A stretch of 64,000 nt of DNA from JARRON01 sp037383845 (GTDB lineage: Bacteria > Pseudomonadota > Gammaproteobacteria > Steroidobacterales > XN24), in contig JARRON010000022.1 of assembly GCA_037383845.1 (NCBI GenBank), forward strand, positions 4,292 to 68,291. Direction: 5' to 3'. The notes below the pieces were generated by a model that worked only from the letters and a program-made list of their open reading frames with translations, searched no databases and had not been told where the DNA came from. Positions 33,273-41,775 of this stretch are shown piece after piece. Within the stretch, counting starts at the first letter, position 1. Every line of letters starts with the position of its first letter. Both the position numbers and the translations under genes were made by a program.

Positions 33273-34562
33273 GTGGACAGGCTGCTGGTCTCCGGAGGCG
33301 TCCCCCTGGACGGGGAGGTGCGCATCTCGGGGGCAAAAAACGCGGCCCTGCCGATCCTGGCGTCCACCCTGCTGGCGGACGAGCCGGTCATCATCGGTAA
33401 CGTCCCTCACCTGAAGGACATCACCACCACCATCGAGCTCCTCGGCCGGATGGGCGTCGGGCTCACCGTGGATGAGCGCATGCGCATCGAGGTGGATCCC
33501 CGGTCCATCCGCGACCTGGTGGCACCTTACGACCTGGTGAAGACGATGCGGGCCTCCATTCTCGTGCTGGGCCCGCTCGTGGCCCGGCACGGCAGCGCCG
33601 ACGTCTCCCTGCCGGGGGGCTGTGCCATCGGCGCGCGGCCGGTGGACCTGCACATCGCCGGACTCCGGGCCATGGGCGCCGATGTGTCCATCGAAGAAGG
33701 TTACGTCAAGGCCCGGGCCGGCAGGCTCAAGGGAGCCCGCATCGTACTTGAGACCGTCACGGTGACCGGTACGGAGAACCTGCTGATGGCAGCCACCCTG
33801 GCGGAGGGGCAGACCGTCATCGAGAACGCTGCCCGGGAACCGGAGGTGGTGGACCTGGCCCGTTGCCTGAACGCCATGGGTGCCCGCATCAGCGGCGCCG
33901 GCACAGGCACCATCGTCGTCGAGGGCGTAGAGCGCCTCCACGGCACCCGGTATGACGTGCTGCCGGACCGGATCGAGACCGGGACTTACCTCGTGGCGGG
34001 CGCTGTTACCCGGGGTCGCGTCCGGGTGCGGGACACGCGCCCGGACAACCTGGACGCCGTGCTTGCCAAGCTAAGGGAAGCCGGCGCGGAGATCACCACG
34101 GGGCCGGACTGGATAGAGCTCGACATGGGCGGACGGCGGCCGAAGGCCGTCAATCTGCGCACGGCGCCTCACCCGGGCTTCCCCACGGACATGCAGGCCC
34201 AGTTCGTGGCCATGAACGCCGTGGCGGAGGGGGTGGGCACTATTATCGAGACCGTGTTCGAGAATCGCTTCATGCACGTGCTGGAAATGCAGCGGATGGG
34301 GGCGGACATCCGGCTGGAAGGCAACACAGCCATCAGCCGGGGCGTTGACTGCCTCAAGGCCGCGCCGGTGATGGCAACGGACCTCCGTGCCTCGGCCAGC
34401 CTTGTGCTGGCGGGCCTGGTGGCGGAAGGGGAGACGGTCATCGATCGCATCTACCACGTCGACCGGGGCTACGAGTGCATCGAGGAGAAGCTTGCCCAGC
34501 TGGGTGCGACCATCCGCCGCCTTCCCGGCCAGACGCGGCGGTCCCAGTCTCAGCCCAGCTGA
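33273..34562 (+). CDS. murA: UDP-GlcNAc 1-carboxyvinyltransferase
   Basis: First committed step of peptidoglycan synthesis (PEP transfer to UDP-GlcNAc), target of fosfomycin. It is 429 aa. K22 lies in SGAKNAALP. The catalytic cysteine is C117 in LPGGCAIGARPVDLH, so a fosfomycin-sensitive active site is predicted. The start is GTG at 33273. It is convergent with the DegS-like protease, only 6 bp apart. The hisG, hisD and hisC genes that follow murA in Pseudomonas are absent. Confidence 0.97.
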   Translation: MDRLLVSGGVPLDGEVRISGAKNAALPILASTLLADEPVIIGNVPHLKDITTTIELLGRMGVGLTVDERMRIEVDPRSIRDLVAPYDLVKTMRASILVLGPLVARHGSADVSLPGGCAIGARPVDLHIAGLRAMGADVSIEEGYVKARAGRLKGARIVLETVTVTGTENLLMAATLAEGQTVIENAAREPEVVDLARCLNAMGARISGAGTGTIVVEGVERLHGTRYDVLPDRIETGTYLVAGAVTRGRVRVRDTRPDNLDAVLAKLREAGAEITTGPDWIELDMGGRRPKAVNLRTAPHPGFPTDMQAQFVAMNAVAEGVGTIIETVFENRFMHVLEMQRMGADIRLEGNTAISRGVDCLKAAPVMATDLRASASLVLAGLVAEGETVIDRIYHVDRGYECIEEKLAQLGATIRRLPGQTRRSQSQPS

Positions 34563-34568
34563 CCCCGC

Positions 34569-35666
34569 CTAGGAGCGGGGCGGACGCTCCGCCACCTGGG
34601 TTGCCACCCTGAAGGGCTGGCCGAGCCTTCTGCCGGAGAGCACCACCCGCGTGCCCGGGCGCATGGCGGCGATGGTCCGCAGGGCGTCCTGCCAGACGAC
34701 CACCGGCTCGTCGTTGATATGGGTGATGACGTCGTTGGGCTGCAGGCCCGCCCGGTCCGCGGGGCTGCCGGGCTGTACGGCCGTGAGGATGATGCCGAAG
34801 GCGTCGGGCAGGCCCAGGGCCCGGGCCTGTTCCGGGGTCAGGGTCTGGGTGCCCACTCCCAGCCAGCCGCGGATGACGCGGCCGTGGGCGATAAGGTCCT
34901 GCATGACGCCGCGAACCAGGTTGATGGGGATGGCGAAGCCGATCCCCTCCGAGTCGAGCCGGCGGGAGAAGAAGGCGGTGTTGATGCCGACCAGTTCTCC
35001 GGCGGCGTTGACCAGCGCGCCGCCGGAGTTGCCCACGTTGATGGCCGCGTCGGTCTGGATGAAGTTCTCGAACTGGGAGAGGCCAAGCTGGCCCCGGCCC
35101 GTGCCGCTGACGATCCCCTGGGTCACGGTCTGACCGATGGAAAACGGATTCCCGATGGCCAGGACCACGTCGCCGACCTGCAGGGTGTCCGAGCGGCCCA
35201 GGCGGATTTCCGGGAGTTCGCCCATGTTGATCTTCAGCAGTGCAAGGTCGGTCTCCGGGTCCGTGCCCACCACGGAGGCCGCCGCGCTGCGCCCGTCCAC
35301 CAGCACGACCTGCAGGGCTTCCATCCCGGCGATGACGTGATGGTTGGTGATCACGTAGCCGTCCTGGCCCATGACCACGCCGGAGCCGAGGCTGCCGCCG
35401 TCAGGCAGCGACGCCCCCTCCACGGTCCCGGTGGGCCGTCCCACCAGGTTCACCACCGCGGGCGCGGTGGCCGTCACGGCCTCAGCGTAGGAGTCCACAC
35501 CGGTGCCGGTGGCCGAGCGCAGGGGATGGCCCGGCGGCAGCAGGCCGGGGAACAGATAAACGATGAGGAAGGCGGCCGCCAGCCCGACGGTCGCCGATTG
35601 CAGGAAAAATCTGACCGCGCTTTTCACGGTTTTCGGTGGGGCCCGGGCGGCTGACAGGCCGGCCAT
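34569..35666 (-). CDS. degS: Membrane-anchored serine protease, DegS/AlgW type
   Basis: A site-1 protease of the envelope stress response that cuts RseA/MucA-type anti-sigma factors. It has an N-terminal anchor (VGLAAAFLIVYLFPGLL), a trypsin-like domain with triad NHHV (His), TDLALL (Asp) and GNSGGAL (Ser), and a single PDZ domain (GIILTAVQPGSPADRAGLQ). One PDZ plus a membrane anchor fits DegS/AlgW rather than DegP/DegQ. Start choices are 35681, 35666 (used) and GTG 35627. TATAAT on the minus strand at 35665-35670 would favour the last, giving about 352 aa. Confidence 0.9.
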   Translation of the reverse strand: MAGLSAARAPPKTVKSAVRFFLQSATVGLAAAFLIVYLFPGLLPPGHPLRSATGTGVDSYAEAVTATAPAVVNLVGRPTGTVEGASLPDGGSLGSGVVMGQDGYVITNHHVIAGMEALQVVLVDGRSAAASVVGTDPETDLALLKINMGELPEIRLGRSDTLQVGDVVLAIGNPFSIGQTVTQGIVSGTGRGQLGLSQFENFIQTDAAINVGNSGGALVNAAGELVGINTAFFSRRLDSEGIGFAIPINLVRGVMQDLIAHGRVIRGWLGVGTQTLTPEQARALGLPDAFGIILTAVQPGSPADRAGLQPNDVITHINDEPVVVWQDALRTIAAMRPGTRVVLSGRRLGQPFRVATQVAERPPRS

Positions 35667-35742
35667 TATAGGGAGCCCCACCCGCCCCCGGCCACGCCGG
35701 GCCGAGAGGGTGTCCCGGTAGGCGGCCAGGATTTCGGGTGTG

Positions 35743-35748
35743 TATAAT
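35743..35748 (+). promoter_or_regulatory. Candidate -10 of the petABC promoter
   Basis: A perfect TATAAT lies 82 nt before petA in the divergent degS/petA gap. The hexamers 16-18 nt upstream (GTAGGC, AGGCGG region) are poor -35 matches, so an activator may be needed or this may be a chance match. Confidence 0.45.
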
Positions 35749-35829
35749 GCGCCACTTGTCCCGGCCGAACCCGTCAGCCCCCCTGAAATCGGGTCGGCTT
35801 CGGCTGTCTGCCCTTGGAGAGAGCTTCGG

Positions 35830-36420
35830 ATGAGTGACGACGTTGACCTTAGCAGACGTCACTTCCTCGGCGTTGCGACTGGTGTTACCGGCGCCGTGGG
35901 TGTCGCGTTCGCTGCCGTTCCGTTCCTGGCTTCCTGGAAACCCAGTGCCCGCGCCCAGGCCCTTGGCGCGCCGGTGGAGGTGGACATCAGCAAGCTCGAG
36001 GACGGAGCCCTTCTGAAAGTGGAATGGCGCGGCAAGCCCGTCTGGGTACTGAAGCGCACGGACACCATGCTGGAGCATATCGAGGCAGTGGACGACCTGG
36101 TCAGGGATCCCAACTCCGAGCAGCCCCAGCAGCCTCCCTACGCCAAGAACGAGTTCCGGTCCATCCGGCCCGAGGTGCTGGTGGTGATCGGCAGCTGCAC
36201 CCACCTGGGCTGCTCGCCGCTGCCCCGCTTCGAGGTCGCTCCTGCGGATCTCGGTCCGCAATGGAAGGGTGGCTTTTACTGTCCCTGCCACGGCTCGAAG
36301 TTCGACCTGGCGGGTCGCGTCTGGGAAGGCGTGCCGGCACCGCTTAATCTGCTGGTGCCGCCTCACCGCTACCTCAATGACACCACCATCCTGGTGGGTG
36401 CGGACTCGGGGACGGCATGA
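35830..36420 (+). CDS. petA: Cytochrome bc1 Rieske iron-sulfur subunit
   Basis: A 196-aa [2Fe-2S] subunit of ubiquinol-cytochrome c reductase. An N-terminal Tat-like signal anchor SRRHFLGVATG is followed by a hydrophobic span to about residue 35. Cluster boxes are CTHLGC (C123, H125, C128) and CPCHGS (C151, C153, H154), complete for ligands and disulfide. The ATG at 35830 follows GAGAGCTTCGG and matches the family start. The stop overlaps petB in ATGA. Confidence 0.97.
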   Translation: MSDDVDLSRRHFLGVATGVTGAVGVAFAAVPFLASWKPSARAQALGAPVEVDISKLEDGALLKVEWRGKPVWVLKRTDTMLEHIEAVDDLVRDPNSEQPQQPPYAKNEFRSIRPEVLVVIGSCTHLGCSPLPRFEVAPADLGPQWKGGFYCPCHGSKFDLAGRVWEGVPAPLNLLVPPHRYLNDTTILVGADSGTA

Positions 36421-37676
36421 TGGCGGGCGCGAAGCAGCAATCCGTAGGCAGGGCCGAGCAGGGCGGCGTCGTCGGCTGGTTCAAGAAGCGGTTCCCCTGG
36501 GACCAGCTCATGGAGGACCACGTCACCGGCTACTACGCGCCGAAGAACTTCAACTGGTTCTACGTCTTCGGCTCACTGGCCCTGCTGGTGCTGATCAACC
36601 AGATCGTCACCGGCATTTTCCTGACCATGAGTTACAAGCCCTCCGCGGAGGAGGCGTTCGCGTCCGTCGAGTACATCATGCGGGACGTGGACTGGGGCTG
36701 GCTTATCCGGTACATGCATTCCACCGGCGCCTCCATGTTTTTCGTGGTCGTCTACATCCACATGTTCCGCGGGCTGCTTTACGGCTCGTACCGGAAGCCC
36801 AGGGAACTGGTGTGGATCTTCGGCATGCTGATCTATGTCTGCCTCGCGGCGGAGGCCTTCTTCGGCTACCTCCTGCCCTGGGGCCAGATGTCCTACTGGG
36901 GCGCACAGGTGATCGTCTCGCTGTTTGGCGCCATTCCGTGGATCGGCGAAGCGCTCGTGGAGTGGATCCGAGGTGACTATTTCATCTCCGACATCACGCT
37001 CAACCGGTTTTTCGCCCTGCACGTGATCGCGCTGCCCCTGGTGCTGGTCGGCCTGGTGGTCGCCCACATCCTGGCGCTGCACGAGGTGGGTTCCAACAAC
37101 CCGGACGGAGTGGAGATCAAGGAGAAGAAGGGCCCGGACGGCAGGCCGCTGGACGGTATCCCGTTCCATCCCTATCACACGACCAAGGACATCCCTGCCT
37201 GGGTGGTGTTTGCCTTCGTCTTCTCCGTCATCGTGTTCTTTGCGCCGGAGATGGGCGGGTACTTCCTCGAGCATGCGAACTTCGAGGCGGCGGACCCGCT
37301 GAAGACGCCGGAGCACATCGCCCCGGTGTGGTACTTCACGCCCTTCTACGCGATCCTGCGCGCCGTCCCGGACAAGCTGGGCGGCGTCATCATGATGGGC
37401 GCGGCCATGTTCCTGCTGTTCCTGCTGCCGTGGCTGGACCGCAGCCCCGTGAAGTCCATCCGCTACAAGGGGCCGCTGTTCAAGCTGGCCATCGTGGTCT
37501 TCACCGTGAGCTTCATCATGCTCGGCTATCTGGGGACCCAGCCGGCCACCGGCACCTATACCCTGTTGTCGCGGATATTCACGGTCCTGTATTTCGCCTT
37601 CTTCCTGCTGATGCCGATCTACTCCAGGATCGACAGGACGAAGCCCGTGCCGGAGAGGGTCACCTACCATGGTTAA
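36417..37676 (+). CDS. petB: Cytochrome b of the bc1 complex
   Basis: A 419-aa cytochrome b with eight membrane helices and two haem b. Helix B and D histidines sit in RYMHSTGASMFF and RFFALHVIALPL. The Qo-site PEWY-like motif appears as PVWYFTPFYAILRAVP. An in-tandem ATG (36420) is an alternative start. It overlaps petA by 4 bp and petC by 8 bp. The length indicates a fused b6/IV-type full cytochrome b, as in proteobacteria. Confidence 0.97.
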   Translation: MMAGAKQQSVGRAEQGGVVGWFKKRFPWDQLMEDHVTGYYAPKNFNWFYVFGSLALLVLINQIVTGIFLTMSYKPSAEEAFASVEYIMRDVDWGWLIRYMHSTGASMFFVVVYIHMFRGLLYGSYRKPRELVWIFGMLIYVCLAAEAFFGYLLPWGQMSYWGAQVIVSLFGAIPWIGEALVEWIRGDYFISDITLNRFFALHVIALPLVLVGLVVAHILALHEVGSNNPDGVEIKEKKGPDGRPLDGIPFHPYHTTKDIPAWVVFAFVFSVIVFFAPEMGGYFLEHANFEAADPLKTPEHIAPVWYFTPFYAILRAVPDKLGGVIMMGAAMFLLFLLPWLDRSPVKSIRYKGPLFKLAIVVFTVSFIMLGYLGTQPATGTYTLLSRIFTVLYFAFFLLMPIYSRIDRTKPVPERVTYHG

Positions 37677-38409
37677 GCGCGTCCTCTTCGCTGTCGCCGT
37701 GCTGGCGATGCCCGGGATGGCTGGCGCCGCGGGGGGCGGTGACCTGGAGCACGCCAACATCAATGTTGCCAACGAGGCGTCCCTGCAGCGGGGTGCCCGG
37801 TACTTCGTGAACTATTGCCTCGGCTGCCATTCCCTGAAGTACGTGCGCTACAACCGGCTCGGCGAGGATCTGGGCCTGACCGAGGACCAGGTCATCGAGA
37901 ACCTGATGTTCAGCGGCGAGCGCATCCACGACACCATGACCATCGCCATGCCCGCGGACGATGCCAAACGCTGGTTCGGTCAGCCGCCGCCGGACCTGTC
38001 ACTGACGGCGCGGTCCCGGGGCGAGGACTGGATCTACACTTTTCTGAAGTCCTTCTACAGGGACCCCTCCAAGCCCACCGGCACCAACAACCGCGTCCTG
38101 GCCGGCGCCAGCATGCCCCACGTGCTATGGGAGTTGCAGGGCGTACAGGAAGCGATCTACCGGACCGAGACGGGTCCGGAAGGCGAGACCCACGAGGTGT
38201 TCGAGGGCTTCGAACTGGCCGAGCCCGGCGCCCTTCCTCCCGAGGAGTACGATGCGGTGGTGAGGGACATCACCACCTTCCTGTCCTGGGCCGGCGAGCC
38301 GATGCAGCTGGAGCGGCAGAGCCTGGGAATCAAGGTGCTGCTTTTCCTGGTCGTGTTCTTCGTGTTCGCCTGGCTCTACTACAAGGAACTGTGGAAGGAC
38401 GTGAAGTAA
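37669..38409 (+). CDS. petC: Cytochrome c1
   Basis: A 246-aa haem c subunit. A signal peptide (1-20) is followed by the CXXCH site C50-LGC-H54 in YCLGCHSLKYVRYNR, typical of c1. The acidic periplasmic domain is followed by a C-terminal anchor (VLLFLVVFFVFAWLYY). It passes electrons from the Rieske centre to soluble cytochrome c. Ends 55 bp before sspA, the same neighbour order as in Pseudomonas. Confidence 0.96.
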   Translation: MVKRVLFAVAVLAMPGMAGAAGGGDLEHANINVANEASLQRGARYFVNYCLGCHSLKYVRYNRLGEDLGLTEDQVIENLMFSGERIHDTMTIAMPADDAKRWFGQPPPDLSLTARSRGEDWIYTFLKSFYRDPSKPTGTNNRVLAGASMPHVLWELQGVQEAIYRTETGPEGETHEVFEGFELAEPGALPPEEYDAVVRDITTFLSWAGEPMQLERQSLGIKVLLFLVVFFVFAWLYYKELWKDVK

Positions 38410-38464
38410 TACGCCGGTGCCCGGCGCCGCCGTTTTGCGGCGCTTCCCCGCAACAGGCAACAAC

Positions 38465-39064
38465 ATGACGCTGTTTTCCAATCCTACCTGCCCTCACAGC
38501 CACCGGGTCCGACTGGTGCTCGCGGAAAAAGGCATCACGCTCGATGTGATCGACGTGGAAACCGCCAGTCTTCCCGAGGACCTGATCGACCTCAATCCCT
38601 ACAACAGCGTGCCCACGCTGGTTGACAGGGACCTGGTCCTGTACGACTCCCGGGTCATCTGCGAATACCTGGACGAGCGCTTTCCGCACCCGCCGCTGAT
38701 GCCGGTGGACCCGGTCAGCCGGGCCCGGTTCCGCCTGGCGCTATATCACGTGGAGCGGGACTGGTACGCCCTGGTGGACGACCTCGAGCGCGGCGACAAG
38801 CGAACCGCCAACAAGGCCAGGAAGATTCTCCGCGAGAGCCTCCTGTCCAGCGCCGAGCTCTTCGGGGCGAAGCCTTTCTTTCTCAGCGACGAGTTCTCCC
38901 TGGTGGACTGCAGCATCGCGCCGATCCTGTGGCGGCTGCCGCGTTGGGACATCGAGCTCCCGCCGGTCCAGGGTCGCCCCATCATCAAGTACGCCGAGAC
39001 GGTGTTCGGCCGTCCCTCCTTCCGCGCCAGCCTCACGGAGCTGGAAGAGGAGATGCGGGCGTAG
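38465..39064 (+). CDS. sspA: Stringent starvation protein A
   Basis: A 199-aa RNA polymerase-associated protein with a glutathione-S-transferase fold. The N-terminal thioredoxin-like part is SNPTCPHSHRVRLVLAEKG, followed by YNSVPTLVDRDLVLYDSRVI, and then an all-helical C-terminal domain. It binds RNA polymerase rather than catalysing GST chemistry in E. coli. The ATG at 38465 matches the family start. It is one base before the sspB GTG. Confidence 0.95.
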   Translation: MTLFSNPTCPHSHRVRLVLAEKGITLDVIDVETASLPEDLIDLNPYNSVPTLVDRDLVLYDSRVICEYLDERFPHPPLMPVDPVSRARFRLALYHVERDWYALVDDLERGDKRTANKARKILRESLLSSAELFGAKPFFLSDEFSLVDCSIAPILWRLPRWDIELPPVQGRPIIKYAETVFGRPSFRASLTELEEEMRA

Positions 39065-39065
39065 C

Positions 39066-39470
39066 GTGAGCGGCGCCCGCACACCCCGTCGCCCGTATCT
39101 GCTGAGGGCGATGCACGAATGGATCACCGATAACGGGGAGACGCCCCACGTGGTCGTGGACGCCACGGCCGACGGGGTCCTCGTGCCTGAGAGCTACGTG
39201 CGGGAAGGCAAGATAGTGCTCAACGTCAGCACCCACGCCACCCAGGGCCTGCAGATCGGCAACGACATCATGGAGTTCGGGGCCCGATTCGGCGGCAGTC
39301 CGTTCAGCGTCCGGGTGCCGGTGTCGTCAGTTCTGGGGATCTACGCCCGGGAAACCGGCGCCGGCATGATCTTCACCGACAGCGAGGGTGAACCGCCGGA
39401 CGGTGACGGGGGTGATGACGACGGATCCGGTCCCCCGAAGGGCCGCCCCCAGCTGAAGGTGGTCAAGTAG
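39066..39470 (+). CDS. sspB: ClpXP adaptor SspB
   Basis: A 134-aa adaptor that delivers ssrA-tagged peptides to ClpXP. The folded substrate-binding domain (RRPYLLRAMHEWITDNGETP, IVLNVSTHATQGLQIGND) is followed by an acidic flexible linker and the C-terminal ClpX-binding tail RPQLKVVK (residues 127-134). The start is GTG at 39066. It is convergent with the FAD-oxidase pseudogene, overlapping 8 bp. Confidence 0.95.
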   Translation: MSGARTPRRPYLLRAMHEWITDNGETPHVVVDATADGVLVPESYVREGKIVLNVSTHATQGLQIGNDIMEFGARFGGSPFSVRVPVSSVLGIYARETGAGMIFTDSEGEPPDGDGGDDDGSGPPKGRPQLKVVK

Positions 39471-40797
39471 GGTCTTCTTCCCCGGGGTCGGGCAGGGCCT
39501 TGCCCGGGTTGAGGATGCCGTCCGGATCAAAGGCAGCCTTCACCTTCGCCATGAGGGCAAGCTCCGCCGCGCCGAGTTCCATGGCGACGAAAGGGCGCTT
39601 CTCCATGCCGACCCCGTGCTCGCCGGAGAGTGTGCCCTTCAGCGACAGCACCAGCCGGAACACCTGCGCCAGGCAGCGCTCCATGGCGGGCCGGTCGGAC
39701 TCCTCGCCGAGCAGATTTACGTGAATATTGCCGTTGCCGGCGTGGCCGAAACACACGATGCGTACGCCATGCTCGGTACCCAGGCTTTCCAGGCCCCGGG
39801 CCAGGGCGGGCATCTCCGAGACCGGTACCACGACGTCTTCGTTGATCTTCACCGGTGCGAGGCTTCGCAGCGCCGGTGACAGGGCCTTGCGGGCCGCCCA
39901 CAGGCTGCCGGCCTCGGCGGCGTCGCTGGTGGCCCGCCACTCGATGAGCCCCTCCCCGGCAGCGGCCTTCTCCAGTGCCTGCAGGGCAGCGGGCAGATGA
40001 GCGGCCAGGCCGTCCGCCTCGATCATGAGCATGGCTCCGGCGGATCCCGGAATGTCGCCGTGCCGCCGCCGGACCAGCTCCAGCGCCGCGCCGTCCATGA
40101 ACTCGAGAGCCCGGGGGACCACCGGCTGGGCCATGATCCGGCTGACCGCCTGCGCGGCGGCGTCCATGCCGGTGAACAGGGCTCGCACGGTGGCGATGCG
40201 CTCCGGCAGGGGCGCAAGTTTCAGGGCGGCTTCCGTGATCACCGCCAGGATGCCCTCGGAGCCCACGATGAGTCTTGCCAGGTCCAGCCCGACAACGCCT
40301 TTCGTCGTGTAGGCGCCGGTGCGCACCACGCGGGCCTCGCCGGTTACCGCCTCCAGGGCCAGCGTGTTGTCCCGTGCGGTGCCGTACTTCAGTGCCCTGG
40401 GCCCCGCGGCGTTGCAGGCCAGGTTGCCGCCCACGCTGCAGTACTCGGCCGAGGTCGGGTCCGGAGGCCAGAAGAAGCCGTGGCCCGCAGCGGCTGCCTG
40501 CAGGGCGCCGTTGGTCACGCCGGGCTGGACCACCGCAACGCGGTTGGCGGCGTCGATGGCGATGATCCGGTTCATGCGCTCGGTGGACAGCACCACGCCG
40601 CCCTCGGCAGGCACGGCGGCGCCGGCGGTGCCCGTGCCACGCCCCCGGGTGGTCAGGGGCAGGCGGAACTGACGGCACGCGGCCACCAGGGCCCGGACCT
40701 AGGTCCAGCGATCCGCCGGATCCAGCAGGACGTGCTCCCGGCCGACGGCTTCGGCCAGTGCCTCCACCGCGGCGGACGGAAGGGCTTTGTCCGTCAC
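39463..40797 (-). pseudogene. FAD-linked oxidase (GlcD/D-lactate dehydrogenase type), deleted
   Basis: Family: FAD-binding type 4 oxidases of 2-hydroxyacids. A GTG at 40797 overlaps the diaA stop and opens VTDKALPSAAVEALAEAVG, then HVLLDPADRW, the normal N-terminus. Codon 33 is TAG (40699-40701). The same frame then resumes at VRALVAACRQFRLPLTTRGR and runs to a complete C-terminus including GEHGVGMEKRPF. Relatives carry about 24 residues (an AYGYDNSRR-like stretch) where this has T-stop, so about 66 nt are missing in frame. A GTG at 40686 could yield a 407-aa product lacking the start of the FAD domain. Whether deletion is genuine or assembly-made is undecided. Confidence 0.85.
40695..40706. 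repeat. Perfect 12-bp palindrome at the oxidase deletion scar
   Basis: GGACCTAGGTCC equals its own reverse complement and contains the TAG that interrupts the FAD-oxidase frame. It may be the joined arms of a former inverted repeat whose interior was lost. The palindrome is seen directly; the mechanism is inference. Confidence 0.8.
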
Positions 40798-41396
40798 GCG
40801 CCTTTCCCGCCCTCGCTGAACAGGCTCCGGTCCACCAGGTCGCACAGGCAGTGGATCACTACCAGGTGGACTTCCTGGACCCGGGCCGTCCGGTCGGCGG
40901 GAACCCGGATCTCCACGTCCTCGTCCCCCAGCAGTGACGCCATCTCGCCGCCGTTCTTGCCGGACAGGGCCACCACCTTAAGGCCCTTCTTGCGGGCGGC
41001 ATCCACGGCGGCGTTCACGTTGGCGGAATTGCCCGAAGTCGATATGGCCAGCAGCACGTCTCCGGCGCGGCCCAGGGCGTGGACCTGCTTGGAGAAGATC
41101 TGCTCGTAAGCGTAGTCGTTGGCGATGGAGGTCAGGGTGGAGCTGTCGGTGGTCAGGGCCACGGCGGCAAGCCCGGGTCGCTCCATCTCGAAGCGGTTGA
41201 GCAGTTCCGCGGAAAAGTGCTGGGCGTCGCCGGCGGAGCCCCCGTTTCCGCAGGCCAGGACCTTCCCGCCGGCGGCCAGGCTGTCGGCGATCAGGCCTGC
41301 CGCGCGGGCCACGGCGGGCGCAAGGCCGGGGGCGGATTCCTGCTTCAGCCTGGCGCTGTCGGCGAAGTGTTCCAGGACGATGTCTTCGGGTCCCAC
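40794..41396 (-). CDS. diaA: SIS-domain protein, DiaA/GmhA family
   Basis: A 200-aa SIS-fold protein. The sugar-phosphate loop is ACGNGGSAGDAQHFSAEL, with ISTSGNSANV and the tail VQEVHLVVIHCLCDLVD. Sequence and neighbours (lpoA-yraN-diaA) match the E. coli gene that stimulates DnaA at oriC; GmhA (phosphoheptose isomerase) is the close alternative that the sequence alone cannot exclude. The GTG at 41396 is preferred, with AGGAG seven bases upstream. Confidence 0.88.
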   Translation of the reverse strand: MGPEDIVLEHFADSARLKQESAPGLAPAVARAAGLIADSLAAGGKVLACGNGGSAGDAQHFSAELLNRFEMERPGLAAVALTTDSSTLTSIANDYAYEQIFSKQVHALGRAGDVLLAISTSGNSANVNAAVDAARKKGLKVVALSGKNGGEMASLLGDEDVEIRVPADRTARVQEVHLVVIHCLCDLVDRSLFSEGGKGA

Positions 41397-41418
41397 GTCT
41401 GGCTCCTTGTCTCCGGCT

Positions 41419-41775
41419 TCAGCCCGCCGGCGCGTCGAAGGCCGCGCGGATCCAGCGGATGTTGTCTTTCGATCCCGGGGAGATTGCCACAACGTCGAAG
41501 CGCATGGGGCGATCCGCCCGGGTCGGATGCGCGAGAATGAAATGACGTGCCGCGGCGGCCAGGCGGGCCTGCTTGCGGAAGGTGACGGTCTCCTCCGGCG
41601 TCCCCCATCTTTCCCGGGACCGGGCCCGGACTTCCACGAACACCAGGTGTCCGCCGTCCTCCATTACCAGGTCGATTTCCCCGACCCGGCAGCGGTAGTT
41701 CCTGGACACCAGGCGCAGGCCGGCGGCGGTGAGGAAGGCGAGGGCGGCGTCCTCGGCCTGCCGGCCGCGGCTCAC
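41419..41775 (-). CDS. yraN: UPF0102 / YraN family endonuclease-like protein
   Basis: A 118-aa restriction-endonuclease-like fold of unknown role. It begins GRQAEDAALAFLTAAGLRLV, with NYRCRVGEIDLVMED and VFVEVRAR. The ED...EVR arrangement resembles the PD-(D/E)XK core. The GTG start overlaps the lpoA stop (GTGA). It is found between lpoA and diaA in many gammaproteobacteria. Confidence 0.93.
   Translation of the reverse strand: MSRGRQAEDAALAFLTAAGLRLVSRNYRCRVGEIDLVMEDGGHLVFVEVRARSRERWGTPEETVTFRKQARLAAAARHFILAHPTRADRPMRFDVVAISPGSKDNIRWIRAAFDAPAG

Noticed and set aside
40699..40701. Programmed readthrough or recoding of the TAG in the FAD oxidase
   Set aside because: Besides the stop, about 22 codons of the FAD domain appear to be missing at the same point, so a deletion explains it better.
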